DNA of 31,980 nt, from NCBI GenBank assembly GCA_002371705.1, contig DFGI01000023.1:1-31980 (forward strand), in the 5' to 3' direction. Position 1 is the stretch's first letter; every line of letters begins with the position of its first letter. Source of the stretch: Bacteroidales bacterium UBA3754 (GTDB lineage Bacteria; Bacteroidota; Bacteroidia; Bacteroidales; UBA1715). Below the pieces are notes generated by a model, which saw only the letters and a list, made by a program, of their open reading frames with translations, was not told the DNA's origin and searched no databases. Below are positions 1 to 7,409 of this stretch, piece by piece. The translations under genes were made by a program, and so were the position numbers.

Positions 1-1014
1 CCCCTTTCGTACATTACGATGCGCGAGGAGGAGGGGAGCAAGGCGGCAAAACGTTTCAAAAACTATAAGTTGGAAACCGACCGTCCACTTGCCGCAATTT
101 TGTCGCTCAACACGATTGCAAACACAATTGGAGCCGCTGGTGTGGGAAAACAGGCCGCTATTGTGCTTGATAGCATTCCGTTCGGATTTGTCTCGGCAAC
201 GGTTACATTGCTGATTTTGATTTTTTCGGAAATAATTCCTAAAACCATTGGCACGTCGTATTGGAAACATTTAATGAATTTTACGGCGCGCACCATTGCC
301 ATTCTGATTGTGGTGATGCATCCGTTTGTGATAATGATACAACTTATTACCCAATGGATTACGCCAAAGGAAACCGAGGCAAGTGTGAGTCGTGAGGAAG
401 TTTCCGCAATGGCGAACGTGGGCGAGGAAGAAGGTGTGATAGAGGAAAATGAGAATAAAATCATTCAAAATATCATCAAACTGGAAAATATCAAGGCTTT
501 TGACGTTATGACTCCGCGTGTGGTTGCGGCGATAGCTCCAGAATCAATGACTTTGCGTGAGTTTTACGACAACGACGACTATCTGCATTTTTCCCGAATA
601 CCTGTATATGCCGACTCCAAAGAGTTTATCACGGGCTACGTGCTTCGAAGCGACGCATTGGAGGAACTTGCCGAAGATCATTTTGATTTAACGCTTGGAA
701 GTTTAAAGCGTGACATTTCGTATTTCAATGAAGAACAGTCGATTAGCTCGGTGTGGGAAGATTTGTTGAAAAACAAAGGTCAAATTGCAGTGATGATTGA
801 CGAGTATGGTTGTTTCCAAGGAATTTTGACCTTGGAAGACATTATAGAAACCATTTTAGGTCTGGAAATTATCGACGAAAACGACGAGGTGAGTGATTTA
901 CAGCAATTCGCCCGTGAACGTTGGGAAAAACGCCAAAAACAAAATAAAAACTTCCGTGTGTTGCCGCCTAAAACGCAGGAGTCGAAAACCGATTACAAAG
1001 AGGATTTCCTATAA
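1..1014 (+). CDS. CNNM/CBS-domain membrane protein (HlyC/CorC-like), 5'-truncated
   Basis: The reading frame is open to the left edge of the window, so the true start lies outside; the Met at 19 is probably internal. Numbering from that Met, residues 1-120 hold the end of a CNNM (DUF21) membrane domain, with hydrophobic segments near 45-70 and 85-112 and the family signature EIIPKTIG near 70. Two CBS domains follow: VMTPR near 163 with HFSRIPVY near 190, and IDEYGCFQGILTLEDI near 260. The family is linked to Mg2+/Co2+ efflux or membrane-damage protection at the inner membrane; the exact substrate here is unknown. After CBS2 there are only about 45 basic residues, so the C-terminal CorC_HlyC domain of longer relatives is absent, a short form also seen in other bacteria. 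The stop overlaps the convergent kdsB stop by 6 nt, leaving no room for an intergenic terminator. Confidence 0.9.
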   Translation, partial: PLSYITMREEEGSKAAKRFKNYKLETDRPLAAILSLNTIANTIGAAGVGKQAAIVLDSIPFGFVSATVTLLILIFSEIIPKTIGTSYWKHLMNFTARTIAILIVVMHPFVIMIQLITQWITPKETEASVSREEVSAMANVGEEEGVIEENENKIIQNIIKLENIKAFDVMTPRVVAAIAPESMTLREFYDNDDYLHFSRIPVYADSKEFITGYVLRSDALEELAEDHFDLTLGSLKRDISYFNEEQSISSVWEDLLKNKGQIAVMIDEYGCFQGILTLEDIIETILGLEIIDENDEVSDLQQFARERWEKRQKQNKNFRVLPPKTQESKTDYKEDFL

Positions 1015-1749
1015 CGATTTTAGAATTTTCTGCAAATCTTCGGGCGTGTCAACGCAAAGATTTTCGTACTCGGTCACTGCCGTGTTGATAATGTAATTAT
1101 TTTCAAGCCAACGAAGTTGTTCCAAACTCTCCGCTTTTTCGAGTGGAGATTGTGGCAATTTTGTGATTTCAAGCAACACGGTGCGTTTGTAGGCGTAAAT
1201 GCCGATGTGTTTATAATACGTGTGCTTTGCAGTCCACGATTCAGGTTCTTCGCCTCTGAAAAATGGAATTGGCGAGCGGCTGAAATAAATTGCCCGTCCA
1301 TCGAGAGCACGGACAACTTTGGGTTTATTGGAATTGAGTAAATCGCTTGGATCGGTGATTTTTTTTACCAATGTTGCGATTTGTGTTGTCGGTTGATTTT
1401 CAAAAACTTGCGCCAATGTGTGGATTTGTTCCGCTTGAATAAATGGTTCGTCGCCCTGTACGTTGATTACCACATCGAATGAATCGCCATTAGGAATTGA
1501 CTGGATTGCTTGTGCAAGTCGGTCGGTACCGCTCGGACAGGTGTTGGACGTCATCACAACATTTCCACCGAATAGTTTCACCTGCTCCTCAATACGAGAG
1601 TCGTCGGTTGCCACCCACACGTCGGGAAATGCTTTCGAGGCATGTTCGTAAACGTGCTGAATCATCGGTTTTCCTTGAATTTGTGCCAATGGTTTTCCCG
1701 GAAATCGTGAAGAACCGTATCGTGCTGGAATAATTACAATTGTTTTCAT
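1009..1749 (-). CDS. kdsB: 3-deoxy-manno-octulosonate cytidylyltransferase (CMP-Kdo synthetase)
   Basis: This cytoplasmic enzyme activates Kdo with CTP to give CMP-Kdo and diphosphate, the sugar donor for the inner core of lipopolysaccharide. The 246-aa product has the usual length. The nucleotide-binding motif PARYGSSRFPGKPL lies at residues 8-21. NVQGDEPFI at 96-104 carries the metal- and substrate-binding acidic residue. KHIGIYAYKR and LEKAESLEQLRWLENNY are typical C-terminal signatures, followed by VDTPEDL. It is the last gene of a minus-strand set with mrp (18 nt upstream) and lepA. Its presence marks the organism as Gram-negative with LPS. The start at MKTIVIIPARYGS fits the family N-terminus exactly. 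The 3' end overlaps the convergent CNNM gene by 6 nt. Confidence 0.97.
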   Translation of the reverse strand: MKTIVIIPARYGSSRFPGKPLAQIQGKPMIQHVYEHASKAFPDVWVATDDSRIEEQVKLFGGNVVMTSNTCPSGTDRLAQAIQSIPNGDSFDVVINVQGDEPFIQAEQIHTLAQVFENQPTTQIATLVKKITDPSDLLNSNKPKVVRALDGRAIYFSRSPIPFFRGEEPESWTAKHTYYKHIGIYAYKRTVLLEITKLPQSPLEKAESLEQLRWLENNYIINTAVTEYENLCVDTPEDLQKILKSL

Positions 1750-1767
1750 ATTCGAACGTTTTCCCGT

Positions 1768-2796
1768 TTAATAAGCCATGATTTTTTTTGCGATTTCAGC
1801 GAATTGTTTGCCAACTATTGATTGCTCGTCCATTGCGGCAGGAACGCCTTTGTCGCCACCTTCACGTAGTCCCATTACGATTGGCACGGCACCTAAAAAT
1901 GGAAGATTCTGTTTCTTTGCCAATTCTTCCACGCCGCCTTTCCCAAATATGTAGTATTTGTTGTTAGGCAGTTCTTCGGGTGTGAACCACGCCATATTTT
2001 CAATTAAACCGAGGATTGGCACTTCGATTTTTTCTTTTTGGAAGAAATCTATTGCTTTTACCACGTCGATTACCGCCACATCTTGCGGCGTTCCCACCAT
2101 GATTGCGCCTGTAATATTGATGATTTGGCAAAGTGTGAGTTGAATGTCGCTTGTGCCAGGAGGCATATCAATTACCAACATATCCAATTCGCCCCAGTCG
2201 GAATCTGCAATGAATTGTTTCAAAACGTTTCCTGCCATTGGACCGCGCCACGCAAGGGCATCCTGCGGATTCACAAAGAACCCGATTGACAATAATTTTA
2301 TGCCATATTGCTCAATTGGAATAATCCATTCTTTGTCGCCATCCTTGCGTGCTTGTGGCTGGGCGTTTTCCACAGCGAACATTTTGGGAATCGACGGACC
2401 AAAAATATCGGCGTCGAGCAAACCAACCTTGTAGCCTTGTTTTGACAGGGCAATCGCAAGATTTGCGCTCACGGTTGATTTTCCTACTCCACCTTTGCCC
2501 GAAGCGACCGCAATCACTTTCTTTACCTTTGAGATTCCGCCTTCGCCAGCCAAATCGTTGGCTTTAATGATTTCGATTTGCACATCGACTGTGCCAACAG
2601 TTGGAATGTTTCGCTTCACAGCTTCCTGAACCGACGAAATGATTGCCCGTTCGTATTTGTCGTATTTCTGCGGCAAAGCAAGTTTTATGGTAACATTGTT
2701 GTTATTTTCAGTTACCAACTGCACGCACTGCACCAACGATTCCGAAGAACCTGGAATCGGCATTTTGTTGAGTATCTCTATGATGGTTTCTTTCAT
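1768..2796 (-). CDS. mrp: Mrp/NBP35-family iron-sulfur cluster carrier ATPase
   Basis: Cytoplasmic P-loop ATPase of the Mrp/ApbC/Nbp35 family, thought to carry or help assemble Fe-S clusters. Residues 1-80 form the DUF59/MIP18-like domain (MKETIIEILNKMPIPGSSES onward). Residues 93-340 form the ParA-like ATPase, with a deviant Walker A GKGGVGKS at 100-107, Walker B-like LLDADIFGPSIPKMF, and DMPPGTSDIQLTL. The length of 342 aa is normal. The segment that in classical ApbC holds a CxxC pair reads ENMAWFTPEELPNNKYY here, with no Cys; from memory other Bacteroidetes homologues look the same, so cluster binding may differ. The start codon is 2 nt from the lepA stop, which suggests co-transcription and translational coupling. 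Symbol apbC is an alternative. Confidence 0.95.
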   Translation of the reverse strand: MKETIIEILNKMPIPGSSESLVQCVQLVTENNNNVTIKLALPQKYDKYERAIISSVQEAVKRNIPTVGTVDVQIEIIKANDLAGEGGISKVKKVIAVASGKGGVGKSTVSANLAIALSKQGYKVGLLDADIFGPSIPKMFAVENAQPQARKDGDKEWIIPIEQYGIKLLSIGFFVNPQDALAWRGPMAGNVLKQFIADSDWGELDMLVIDMPPGTSDIQLTLCQIINITGAIMVGTPQDVAVIDVVKAIDFFQKEKIEVPILGLIENMAWFTPEELPNNKYYIFGKGGVEELAKKQNLPFLGAVPIVMGLREGGDKGVPAAMDEQSIVGKQFAEIAKKIMAY

Positions 2797-2798
2797 AA

Positions 2799-4589
2799 TT
2801 AATCGTTAAGTTTTAAGACAGCAAGGAACGCTTTTTGCGGAATTTCCACGCTACCAATTTGTTTCATACGTTTTTTACCTTCTTTTTGTTTCTCGAGAAG
2901 TTTCCGTTTACGGGAAATATCGCCACCGTAACATTTTGCGGTAACGTCCTTTCGAACAGCTTTCACCGTTTCGCGGGCAATGACTTTTGTCCCGATGGCT
3001 GCCTGGATTGCCACATCGAATTGCTGGCGTGGAATCAGTTCCTTCAGTTTTTCGCAGATGCGTTTTCCAAACGTGTAGGCGTTGGTTTGGTGAATCAATG
3101 CGGAAAGTGCGTCAACGCCGTCGCCATTGAGCAGAATGTCGAGTTTTGCCAATTTCGATTCCCTGAATCCAATGATATGGTAGTCGAACGAGGCATAGCC
3201 TTTTGAAATACTTTTCAGTTTGTCGTAGAAATCAAAAACGATTTCGCCAAGCGGCATCTCAAAGTTGATTTCCACACGGTTTCCCGTCAGGTACGTTTGA
3301 TTTTTCAAAATGCCACGCTTGTCGATGCACAATTTCATAATCGGACCGATAAATTCCGCATTGGTAATGATTTGCGCCGCAATGTATGGTTCTTCAATGT
3401 AGTCGATGGAACTTGGGTCAGGCAAGTCGGCAGGGTTGTTCACCACGATTTTCTGACCTTTTTTCGTAAAACAATAATACGAAACGTTTGGTGTGGTGGT
3501 GATTACGCTCATATTGAACTCACGGTCAAGACGTTCCTGAATGATTTCCATGTGGAGTAAGCCCAAAAATCCACAACGGAATCCGAAGCCGAGCGCCGCC
3601 GACGATTCTGGTTGATAGGTAAGCGAAGCGTCGTTGAGCTGCAATTTTTCCATTGAGGCGCGAAGTGGTTCATAGTCTTCAGTATCAATAGGATAGATAC
3701 CCGCAAACACCATCGGCTTCACTTCTTCGAAGCCCTCGATTGCTTTCTCGCATGGTCTGTCGCGGTGAGTGATGGTATCGCCCACACGGACTTCGCGAGC
3801 TGTTTTTATACCCGAAATTATATAGCCCACATCGCCTGTTTTCACCACATCGCGCGGTTCCATATCAAGGCGGAGCACGCCAATTTCAAGTGCTTCGTAT
3901 TCTTTTTTCGTGTTGATGAATTTCACCAAATCGTTGGCGTGGATTTCGCCGTTTATAATTTTATAGTATGCGATAATACCACGGAACGGGTTGAACACCG
4001 AGTCGAAAATCAACGCTTGGAGTGGCGCTTCGGGGTCACCTTTGGGAGCTGGGACTTTTTCAACAATGGCTTGCAGGATTTTTTCAACGCCAAGTCCTGT
4101 TTTTCCGCTTGCCTCAAGAATTTCCTCGCGTTTACAGCCAATCAGTTCCACAATTTGGTCTTTCACTTCCTCGGGCATTGCGCTCGGGAGGTCTATTTTG
4201 TTCAGGACAGGAATTATTTCCAAATCGTTTTCAAGAGCAAGATATAGGTTTGAAATTGTCTGAGCCTGAATGCCTTGCGTGGCATCGACAATTAAAAGCG
4301 CACCTTCGCAGGCAGCGATGGAACGCGAAACTTCGTATGAAAAATCAACGTGTCCCGGTGTGTCAATAAGGTTCAGCACATAGTTCTGACCATTGTAGGT
4401 GTAGTTCATTTGGATTGCGTGGCTTTTGATTGTGATGCCGCGCTCCCGTTCAAGGTCCATATCGTCCAAAATTTGGTCTTGCGCGTCGCGGGCGGAAATT
4501 GTGTTTGTGAACTCCAACAATCTGTCTGCCAGCGTGCTTTTGCCGTGGTCGATATGCGCAATGATGCAAAAATTACGAATGTGATTCAT
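2799..4589 (-). CDS. lepA: Elongation factor 4 (LepA), ribosome-associated GTPase
   Basis: Translational GTPase that remodels or back-translocates stalled ribosomes and affects initiation and 30S biogenesis; cytoplasmic and membrane-associated. The 596-aa length is typical. GTPase motifs are intact: G1 AHIDHGKST (11-19), G2 RERGITIKS (48-56), G3 DTPGHVDF (76-83), G4 NKIDLP (130-135). The EF-4-specific C-terminal domain is present, with FRESKLAKLDILLNGD, then the basic tail YGGDISRKRKLLEKQKEGKK, which in the family contacts the peptidyl-transferase region. It is the first gene of the lepA-mrp-kdsB set and divergent from the SulP gene. A Bacteroidetes-type -7 element lies about 20 nt before the start codon, implying a very short leader and no Shine-Dalgarno. 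Confidence 0.98.
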   Translation of the reverse strand: MNHIRNFCIIAHIDHGKSTLADRLLEFTNTISARDAQDQILDDMDLERERGITIKSHAIQMNYTYNGQNYVLNLIDTPGHVDFSYEVSRSIAACEGALLIVDATQGIQAQTISNLYLALENDLEIIPVLNKIDLPSAMPEEVKDQIVELIGCKREEILEASGKTGLGVEKILQAIVEKVPAPKGDPEAPLQALIFDSVFNPFRGIIAYYKIINGEIHANDLVKFINTKKEYEALEIGVLRLDMEPRDVVKTGDVGYIISGIKTAREVRVGDTITHRDRPCEKAIEGFEEVKPMVFAGIYPIDTEDYEPLRASMEKLQLNDASLTYQPESSAALGFGFRCGFLGLLHMEIIQERLDREFNMSVITTTPNVSYYCFTKKGQKIVVNNPADLPDPSSIDYIEEPYIAAQIITNAEFIGPIMKLCIDKRGILKNQTYLTGNRVEINFEMPLGEIVFDFYDKLKSISKGYASFDYHIIGFRESKLAKLDILLNGDGVDALSALIHQTNAYTFGKRICEKLKELIPRQQFDVAIQAAIGTKVIARETVKAVRKDVTAKCYGGDISRKRKLLEKQKEGKKRMKQIGSVEIPQKAFLAVLKLND

Positions 4590-4607
4590 CTACAAAAAAA
4601 TTTCACG

Positions 4608-4615
4608 CAAATATA
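4608..4615 (-). promoter_or_regulatory. Probable -7 promoter element for lepA-mrp-kdsB
   Basis: On the minus strand this reads TATATTTG followed by CGTG, an exact match to the Bacteroidetes -7 consensus TAnnTTTG. The lepA start is about 19 nt downstream. No convincing -33 TTTG at 19-21 nt spacing was found; the nearest, ATTG, is only 13 nt away. The call rests on the -7 box and its position. Confidence 0.55.
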
Positions 4616-4647
4616 GTTATTTGAGAATCAATTTATATATGTAAAAC

Positions 4648-4677
4648 TTTGCAAAATCGGAAATTTATGTAGTTTTG
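4648..4677 (+). promoter_or_regulatory. Promoter for the SulP transporter gene
   Basis: TTTG at 4648-4651, an 18-nt spacer, then TAGTTTTG at 4670-4677 match the -33/-7 pattern of the Bacteroidetes primary sigma factor. Transcription would begin near 4684, giving a leader of about 80 nt. It is back to back with the lepA -7 element about 35 bp away, so the two transcripts start from a shared compact region. Confidence 0.6.
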
Positions 4678-4727
4678 CACGCCTTTTCGGGGAAAATGGC
4701 TTGAAAATGAGCTATAATGCAGTCACG

Positions 4728-4760
4728 ATGGGGTTTTATATGAACAATCAAAATAAATAA
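4728..4760 (+). other. Ten-codon mini-ORF immediately before sulP
   Basis: ATG, nine further codons (MGFYMNNQNK) and TAA, ending 3 nt before the SulP start codon. Its first codons repeat those of the transporter (MGF), because the bases ATGGGGTTTTATAT and ATGGGTTTTATAT form a near-perfect micro-duplication 36 nt apart. It could be a translated leader that couples initiation or simply a slipped duplication of the start region. No protein function is claimed. Confidence 0.25.
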
Positions 4761-4763
4761 AAA

Positions 4764-6491
4764 ATGGGTTTTATATCTACAAGTAATCTAAAAGGTGATG
4801 TATTTGGGGGAATCACGGCAGGTATTGTTGCGTTGCCGTTGGCGTTAGCGTTTGGTATTCAGGCATTTGGGGGGGTGAACGATCCCAATGCGAGTGCGGT
4901 TGGTGCATTGGCTGGCTTGGTTGGAGCCACGATGCTTGGTTTTTTTGCTGCATTGTTTGGCGGTTGCCATTCGCAAATTAGCGGTCCAACAGGTCCGATG
5001 ACGGTTATCACCGCTTCGCTTATCTCTGGTATCTGGGCTACGCAACAAGCGGCAGGAGCAACGTTCCACGAGGCACTTCCTACTATTCTGTTGTCAATGT
5101 CGTTTGCGGGTTTGTTTTGCGGCTTGTTCCAAATTCTGTTCGGTATTTGTAAAATAGGAAAATATATCCGATATATTCCGTATCCAGTGCTGTCGGGCTT
5201 TATGAGCGGTATCGGCGTGATTATTATCTTGCAGCAGATTTATCCGTTGATTGGATTGAAATCGCCTGTGTTGGTGGTTGATATGATTATGGAATTTCCA
5301 GAACGAATTTCTCACGGAATTTCAGTTGAGGCATTGTTGTTGGGACTTGGCTCAATTGCCATTATTTATCTTTTCCCGTTGATTACCAAAAAGATACCCG
5401 CAACATTGGTCGCACTGGTTGTGATGACAATTGTGTCAATGTTTCTGAATGATTTTCCTGTGGCGTTGACTATCGGCGAAATTCCTTCGGGTTTTCCACA
5501 GCCATTTTTTATGAAGGACGGCATAGATTTGTCAGCCGTGGATTGGGGACTTGTGCTGAAATCATCGGTAATCCCAGGTTTGACGCTTGCCGGACTTGGT
5601 TCAATCGACACATTGTTGACATCGGTTGTGGCTGACAATATTACGAAGACAAAACACGACAGCAACAAAGAACTGATGGGACAAGGTATTGGAAACGCTG
5701 TGGCTGCGATGTTCTGTGGAATTGGCGGTGCTGGCGCAACAATGCGAACGGTGGTTAACGTAAAAAGTGGAGGCCGTTCGCAGATTTCGGGAATGGTACA
5801 TTCGCTGTTTTTGTTGTCGATTTTGCTTGGATTAGGTTTTATTGTAAAATATGTTCCTCTATCAGTATTGGCGGGCATTCTGATTTCTGTTGGTTTGGGA
5901 ATTATCGACTTCAGAGGCTCGAAGGATTTGTTCCGCATACCAAAATCCGATGCGTTTGTGCTTGTAATAGTGCTACTTACAACTGTTTTCGTTGATTTGC
6001 TCACAGCGGTAGGTATTGGCATGGTGATAGCGTGCGTGTTGTTTATGAAACGCACGAGCGACTATGTGGAAAATTCGTACGTAATGGAGAATCTGCAGGA
6101 ATTCAATCCGCATGCGCCGTGGTCCGATGAAAAAGGATTCCCTGAAGAAGTACGGAATAAAGTCTATATTCAACGTCTTGACGGACCAGTGTTCTTTGGC
6201 TCAATAACCAAATTCAACGAAGTGATGCATGCTGTTCCCGAATCAGCAGAAACGGTGATTATCCGTATGAAACGCGTTTCGTTTATGGACCAGTCTGGCT
6301 TGTATGCTATGGAAACCGCCATCGCCGATTTGCAGAAATCGGGCAAACGAGTGCTGATGACAATTATTCAGCCTCAACCAATGAAAATGATGCGCAAGTT
6401 GGGAATTATTCCAGGAATGATTCCAGAATCCGACACCTTTGCCACATTCGAGGATTGTACCGATTTTATACGGGCAATGTATATGAAGTAG
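4764..6491 (+). CDS. SulP-family inorganic anion transporter with STAS domain
   Basis: Inner-membrane secondary transporter of the SulP/SLC26 family. Family members move sulfate, bicarbonate or other anions; the substrate here is not decidable from sequence. Residues 1-430 are strongly hydrophobic, with the family opening LKGDVFGGITAGIVALPLALAFG, then GPTGPMTVI and GSIDTLLTSVVAD. Residues about 465-575 form the cytoplasmic STAS domain (VYIQRLDGPVFFGSITKF) with MDQSG near 508, the position that is a phospho-acceptor Ser in anti-sigma antagonists. The 575-aa length is normal. The Met at 4764 directly precedes the conserved amphipathic start of the family, although a mini-ORF with the same first codons lies just upstream. 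A terminator hairpin follows the stop by 23 nt, so the gene is probably monocistronic. Confidence 0.95.
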   Translation: MGFISTSNLKGDVFGGITAGIVALPLALAFGIQAFGGVNDPNASAVGALAGLVGATMLGFFAALFGGCHSQISGPTGPMTVITASLISGIWATQQAAGATFHEALPTILLSMSFAGLFCGLFQILFGICKIGKYIRYIPYPVLSGFMSGIGVIIILQQIYPLIGLKSPVLVVDMIMEFPERISHGISVEALLLGLGSIAIIYLFPLITKKIPATLVALVVMTIVSMFLNDFPVALTIGEIPSGFPQPFFMKDGIDLSAVDWGLVLKSSVIPGLTLAGLGSIDTLLTSVVADNITKTKHDSNKELMGQGIGNAVAAMFCGIGGAGATMRTVVNVKSGGRSQISGMVHSLFLLSILLGLGFIVKYVPLSVLAGILISVGLGIIDFRGSKDLFRIPKSDAFVLVIVLLTTVFVDLLTAVGIGMVIACVLFMKRTSDYVENSYVMENLQEFNPHAPWSDEKGFPEEVRNKVYIQRLDGPVFFGSITKFNEVMHAVPESAETVIIRMKRVSFMDQSGLYAMETAIADLQKSGKRVLMTIIQPQPMKMMRKLGIIPGMIPESDTFATFEDCTDFIRAMYMK

Positions 6492-6514
6492 GATTTTCAA
6501 TTATAGATGATGTT

Positions 6515-6553
6515 ACGCCTTCTCTGCAAATGTGGGGAAGGCGTTTTTATTTT
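6515..6553 (+). terminator. Intrinsic terminator of the SulP gene
   Basis: ACGCCTTCTC (6515-6524) pairs with GGGAAGGCGT (6535-6544), a 10-bp stem with one G-T pair, and is followed by a T-rich run TTTTTATTTT. Confidence 0.85.
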
Positions 6554-6574
6554 CACGAAAGTGAGGGGCTTTTT

Positions 6575-6605
6575 TAATGCACAATTCACAATGCATAATG
6601 CACAA
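6575..6605. repeat. TAATGCACAATTCACAATG low-complexity repeat, copy 1
   Basis: The 19 nt from 6575 are repeated exactly at 7391-7409. Within the copy, TAATGCACAA occurs twice (6575 and 6596) around ACAATGCA, so the element is itself built from short tandem variants. It lies just after the SulP terminator. Confidence 0.7.
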
Positions 6606-6649
6606 CTATTAAAAATTCTTAATGCGCAATAATGGGCGGATATGTAATT

Positions 6650-6667
6650 TAATGCCGTTAGGCATTA
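6650..6667. repeat. TAATGCC-GTTA-GGCATTA palindrome, copy 1
   Basis: A perfect 7-bp stem with loop GTTA. A second copy lies at 6706-6723. Both could fold as small hairpins in RNA or act as REP-like elements. Confidence 0.7.
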
Positions 6668-6705
6668 TCTATTGGTAGATTTTTATCACCTTCCTTTATT
6701 TTTCT

Positions 6706-6723
6706 TAATGCCGTTAGGTATTA
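6706..6723. repeat. TAATGCC-GTTA-GGTATTA palindrome, copy 2
   Basis: Matches the copy at 6650-6667 in all but one base (C to T in the 3' arm), which leaves a G-T pair in the stem. Both copies follow TT and are 56 nt apart. Confidence 0.65.
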
Positions 6724-6876
6724 ACAATGCATAAAATAATGCGTAATTGAGATGTGTGGTGTTATTGCCCTCGAAGAGGGTCAACAAATAACCTTGGATT
6801 TTGTGAGAATATTCTTTCCTTCGCAAAGCTGACTGCTTTCAGAATAATCACAAAAAAATATTATAAAAATCGCCCG

Positions 6877-6932
6877 TGTAACTTGTTGTGTGTCAGTTGA
6901 TTGTGAATATGACCGATTCTGAATTTCACCCC
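6877..6932. repeat. TGTAAC...CCGATT dispersed element, copy 1
   Basis: Begins TGTAACTTGTTG, continues with AGTTGATTGTGAATATGACC and ends CCGATTCTGAATTTCACCCC. The 20 nt at 6899-6918 recur exactly at 7038-7057. The last 12 nt (6921-6932) are the exact reverse complement of 7114-7125. Confidence 0.7.
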
Positions 6933-6976
6933 TAAGAAAATTTTTCTCGTTGATAATGAGTGACTTACGGAGGTTG

Positions 6977-7002
6977 AAACAGACAAAAATGCCTGTTTTT
7001 TT
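6977..7002 (+). terminator. Terminator-like hairpin inside the non-coding region
   Basis: AAACAG (6977-6982) pairs with CTGTTT (7093-equivalent arm at 6993-6998), a 6-bp stem with a 10-nt loop followed by a run of T to 7002. No transcript source for it is apparent, so the function is uncertain. Confidence 0.45.
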
Positions 7003-7015
7003 GCTATGTGTAAAT

Positions 7016-7057
7016 TGTAACTCATTGAGTGGTAGTCGATTGTGAATATGACCGATT
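7016..7057. repeat. TGTAAC...CCGATT dispersed element, copy 2
   Basis: TGTAACTCATTGAGTGGTAG followed by TCGATTGTGAATATGACCGA. It aligns with copy 1 across its whole length and is identical over the 20 nt at 7038-7057. CACCCC follows in both copies, at different distances. Confidence 0.7.
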
Positions 7058-7075
7058 TGAAAAATGAGGAAGTCA

Positions 7076-7121
7076 TTCACCCCTACGCCTTACTGGTATT
7101 GGCTTTGCGGTGTGGGGTGAA
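7076..7121. other. Stable hairpin (13-bp stem with one bulge)
   Basis: TTCACCCC (7076-7083) pairs with GGGGTGAA (7114-7121). After a bulged T, ACGCC (7085-7089) pairs with GGTGT (7109-7113). The 3' arm can pair instead with the exact complement at 6921-6932, so two alternative foldings exist. It lies just upstream of the promoter at 7137-7168. Confidence 0.55.
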
Positions 7122-7136
7122 ATTCTTTGCCGAAAA

Positions 7137-7168
7137 TTTGAGTTATATGAATAAAAGGAATAATTTTG
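7137..7168 (+). promoter_or_regulatory. Bacteroidetes-type promoter upstream of the first giant gene
   Basis: TTTG at 7137-7140, a 20-nt spacer and TAATTTTG at 7161-7168 match the -33/-7 consensus well. Transcription would begin near 7175. The first giant gene starts 283 nt further on, with a strong terminator in between. Confidence 0.6.
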
Positions 7169-7256
7169 AACCGCTTGCTTGTAAAAAAGAAGCATAGTAA
7201 AACTAATTTTTAAACATAAATTCATAGGTTTAAAAAACATATAGGTGATGAAATAC

Positions 7257-7282
7257 TGTAATTCGTTGAGTATGAGTAAATT
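7257..7282. repeat. TGTAAC-family element, copy 3 (degenerate)
   Basis: TGTAATTCGTTGAGTATGAG then TAAATT aligns with copies at 6877 and 7016 over 26 nt. The CCGATT part is replaced by a G-run and GGCCAGTTCTG. Confidence 0.45.
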
Positions 7283-7317
7283 AAACAGGGGGGGCCAGTT
7301 CTGTGTTTGTGGGTTAC

Positions 7318-7357
7318 AAAGCGTCTTGCTCGGTGTGTGCCGAGGGGACGCTTTTTT
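7318..7357 (+). terminator. Intrinsic terminator 100 nt before the first giant gene
   Basis: Outer stem AAAGCGTC (7318-7325) with GACGCTTT (7347-7354), inner stem CTCGG (7329-7333) with CCGAG (7340-7344), then a run of T at 7352-7357. It ends whatever starts at the 7137-7168 promoter or acts as an attenuator. Confidence 0.8.
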
Positions 7358-7360
7358 ATG

Positions 7361-7409
7361 CTCAATGTTCAATGATAAATACACAATGTATAATGCACAA
7401 TTCACAATG
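7361..7409. repeat. TAATGCACAATTCACAATG low-complexity repeat, copy 2
   Basis: A tract of CAATGTTCAATGATAAATAC and related words ending in the 19-nt sequence (7391-7409) that is identical to 6575-6593. It lies between the terminator and the giant gene start. Confidence 0.65.

Larger units (their letters stand above)
7175..7357 (+). ncRNA. Candidate small RNA or attenuating leader
   Basis: The stretch lies between a good promoter (-7 element ending at 7168) and a strong intrinsic terminator (7318-7357), giving a transcript of about 180 nt. It includes a run of seven G near 7289, a copy of the TGTAA repeat family and no recognisable gene; a 55-codon frame from 7248 runs through the terminator and into repeats and is not credible. 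If RNA polymerase reads through, this would be the leader of the giant GLUG gene starting at 7458, for which no other promoter was seen. The endpoints are estimates and no RNA family was recognised. Confidence 0.4.

Noticed and set aside
6781..7080. Minus-strand 99-codon frame in the non-coding region
   Set aside because: Its internal similarity is caused by the two copies of the TGTAAC element; no domain or start context supports translation.
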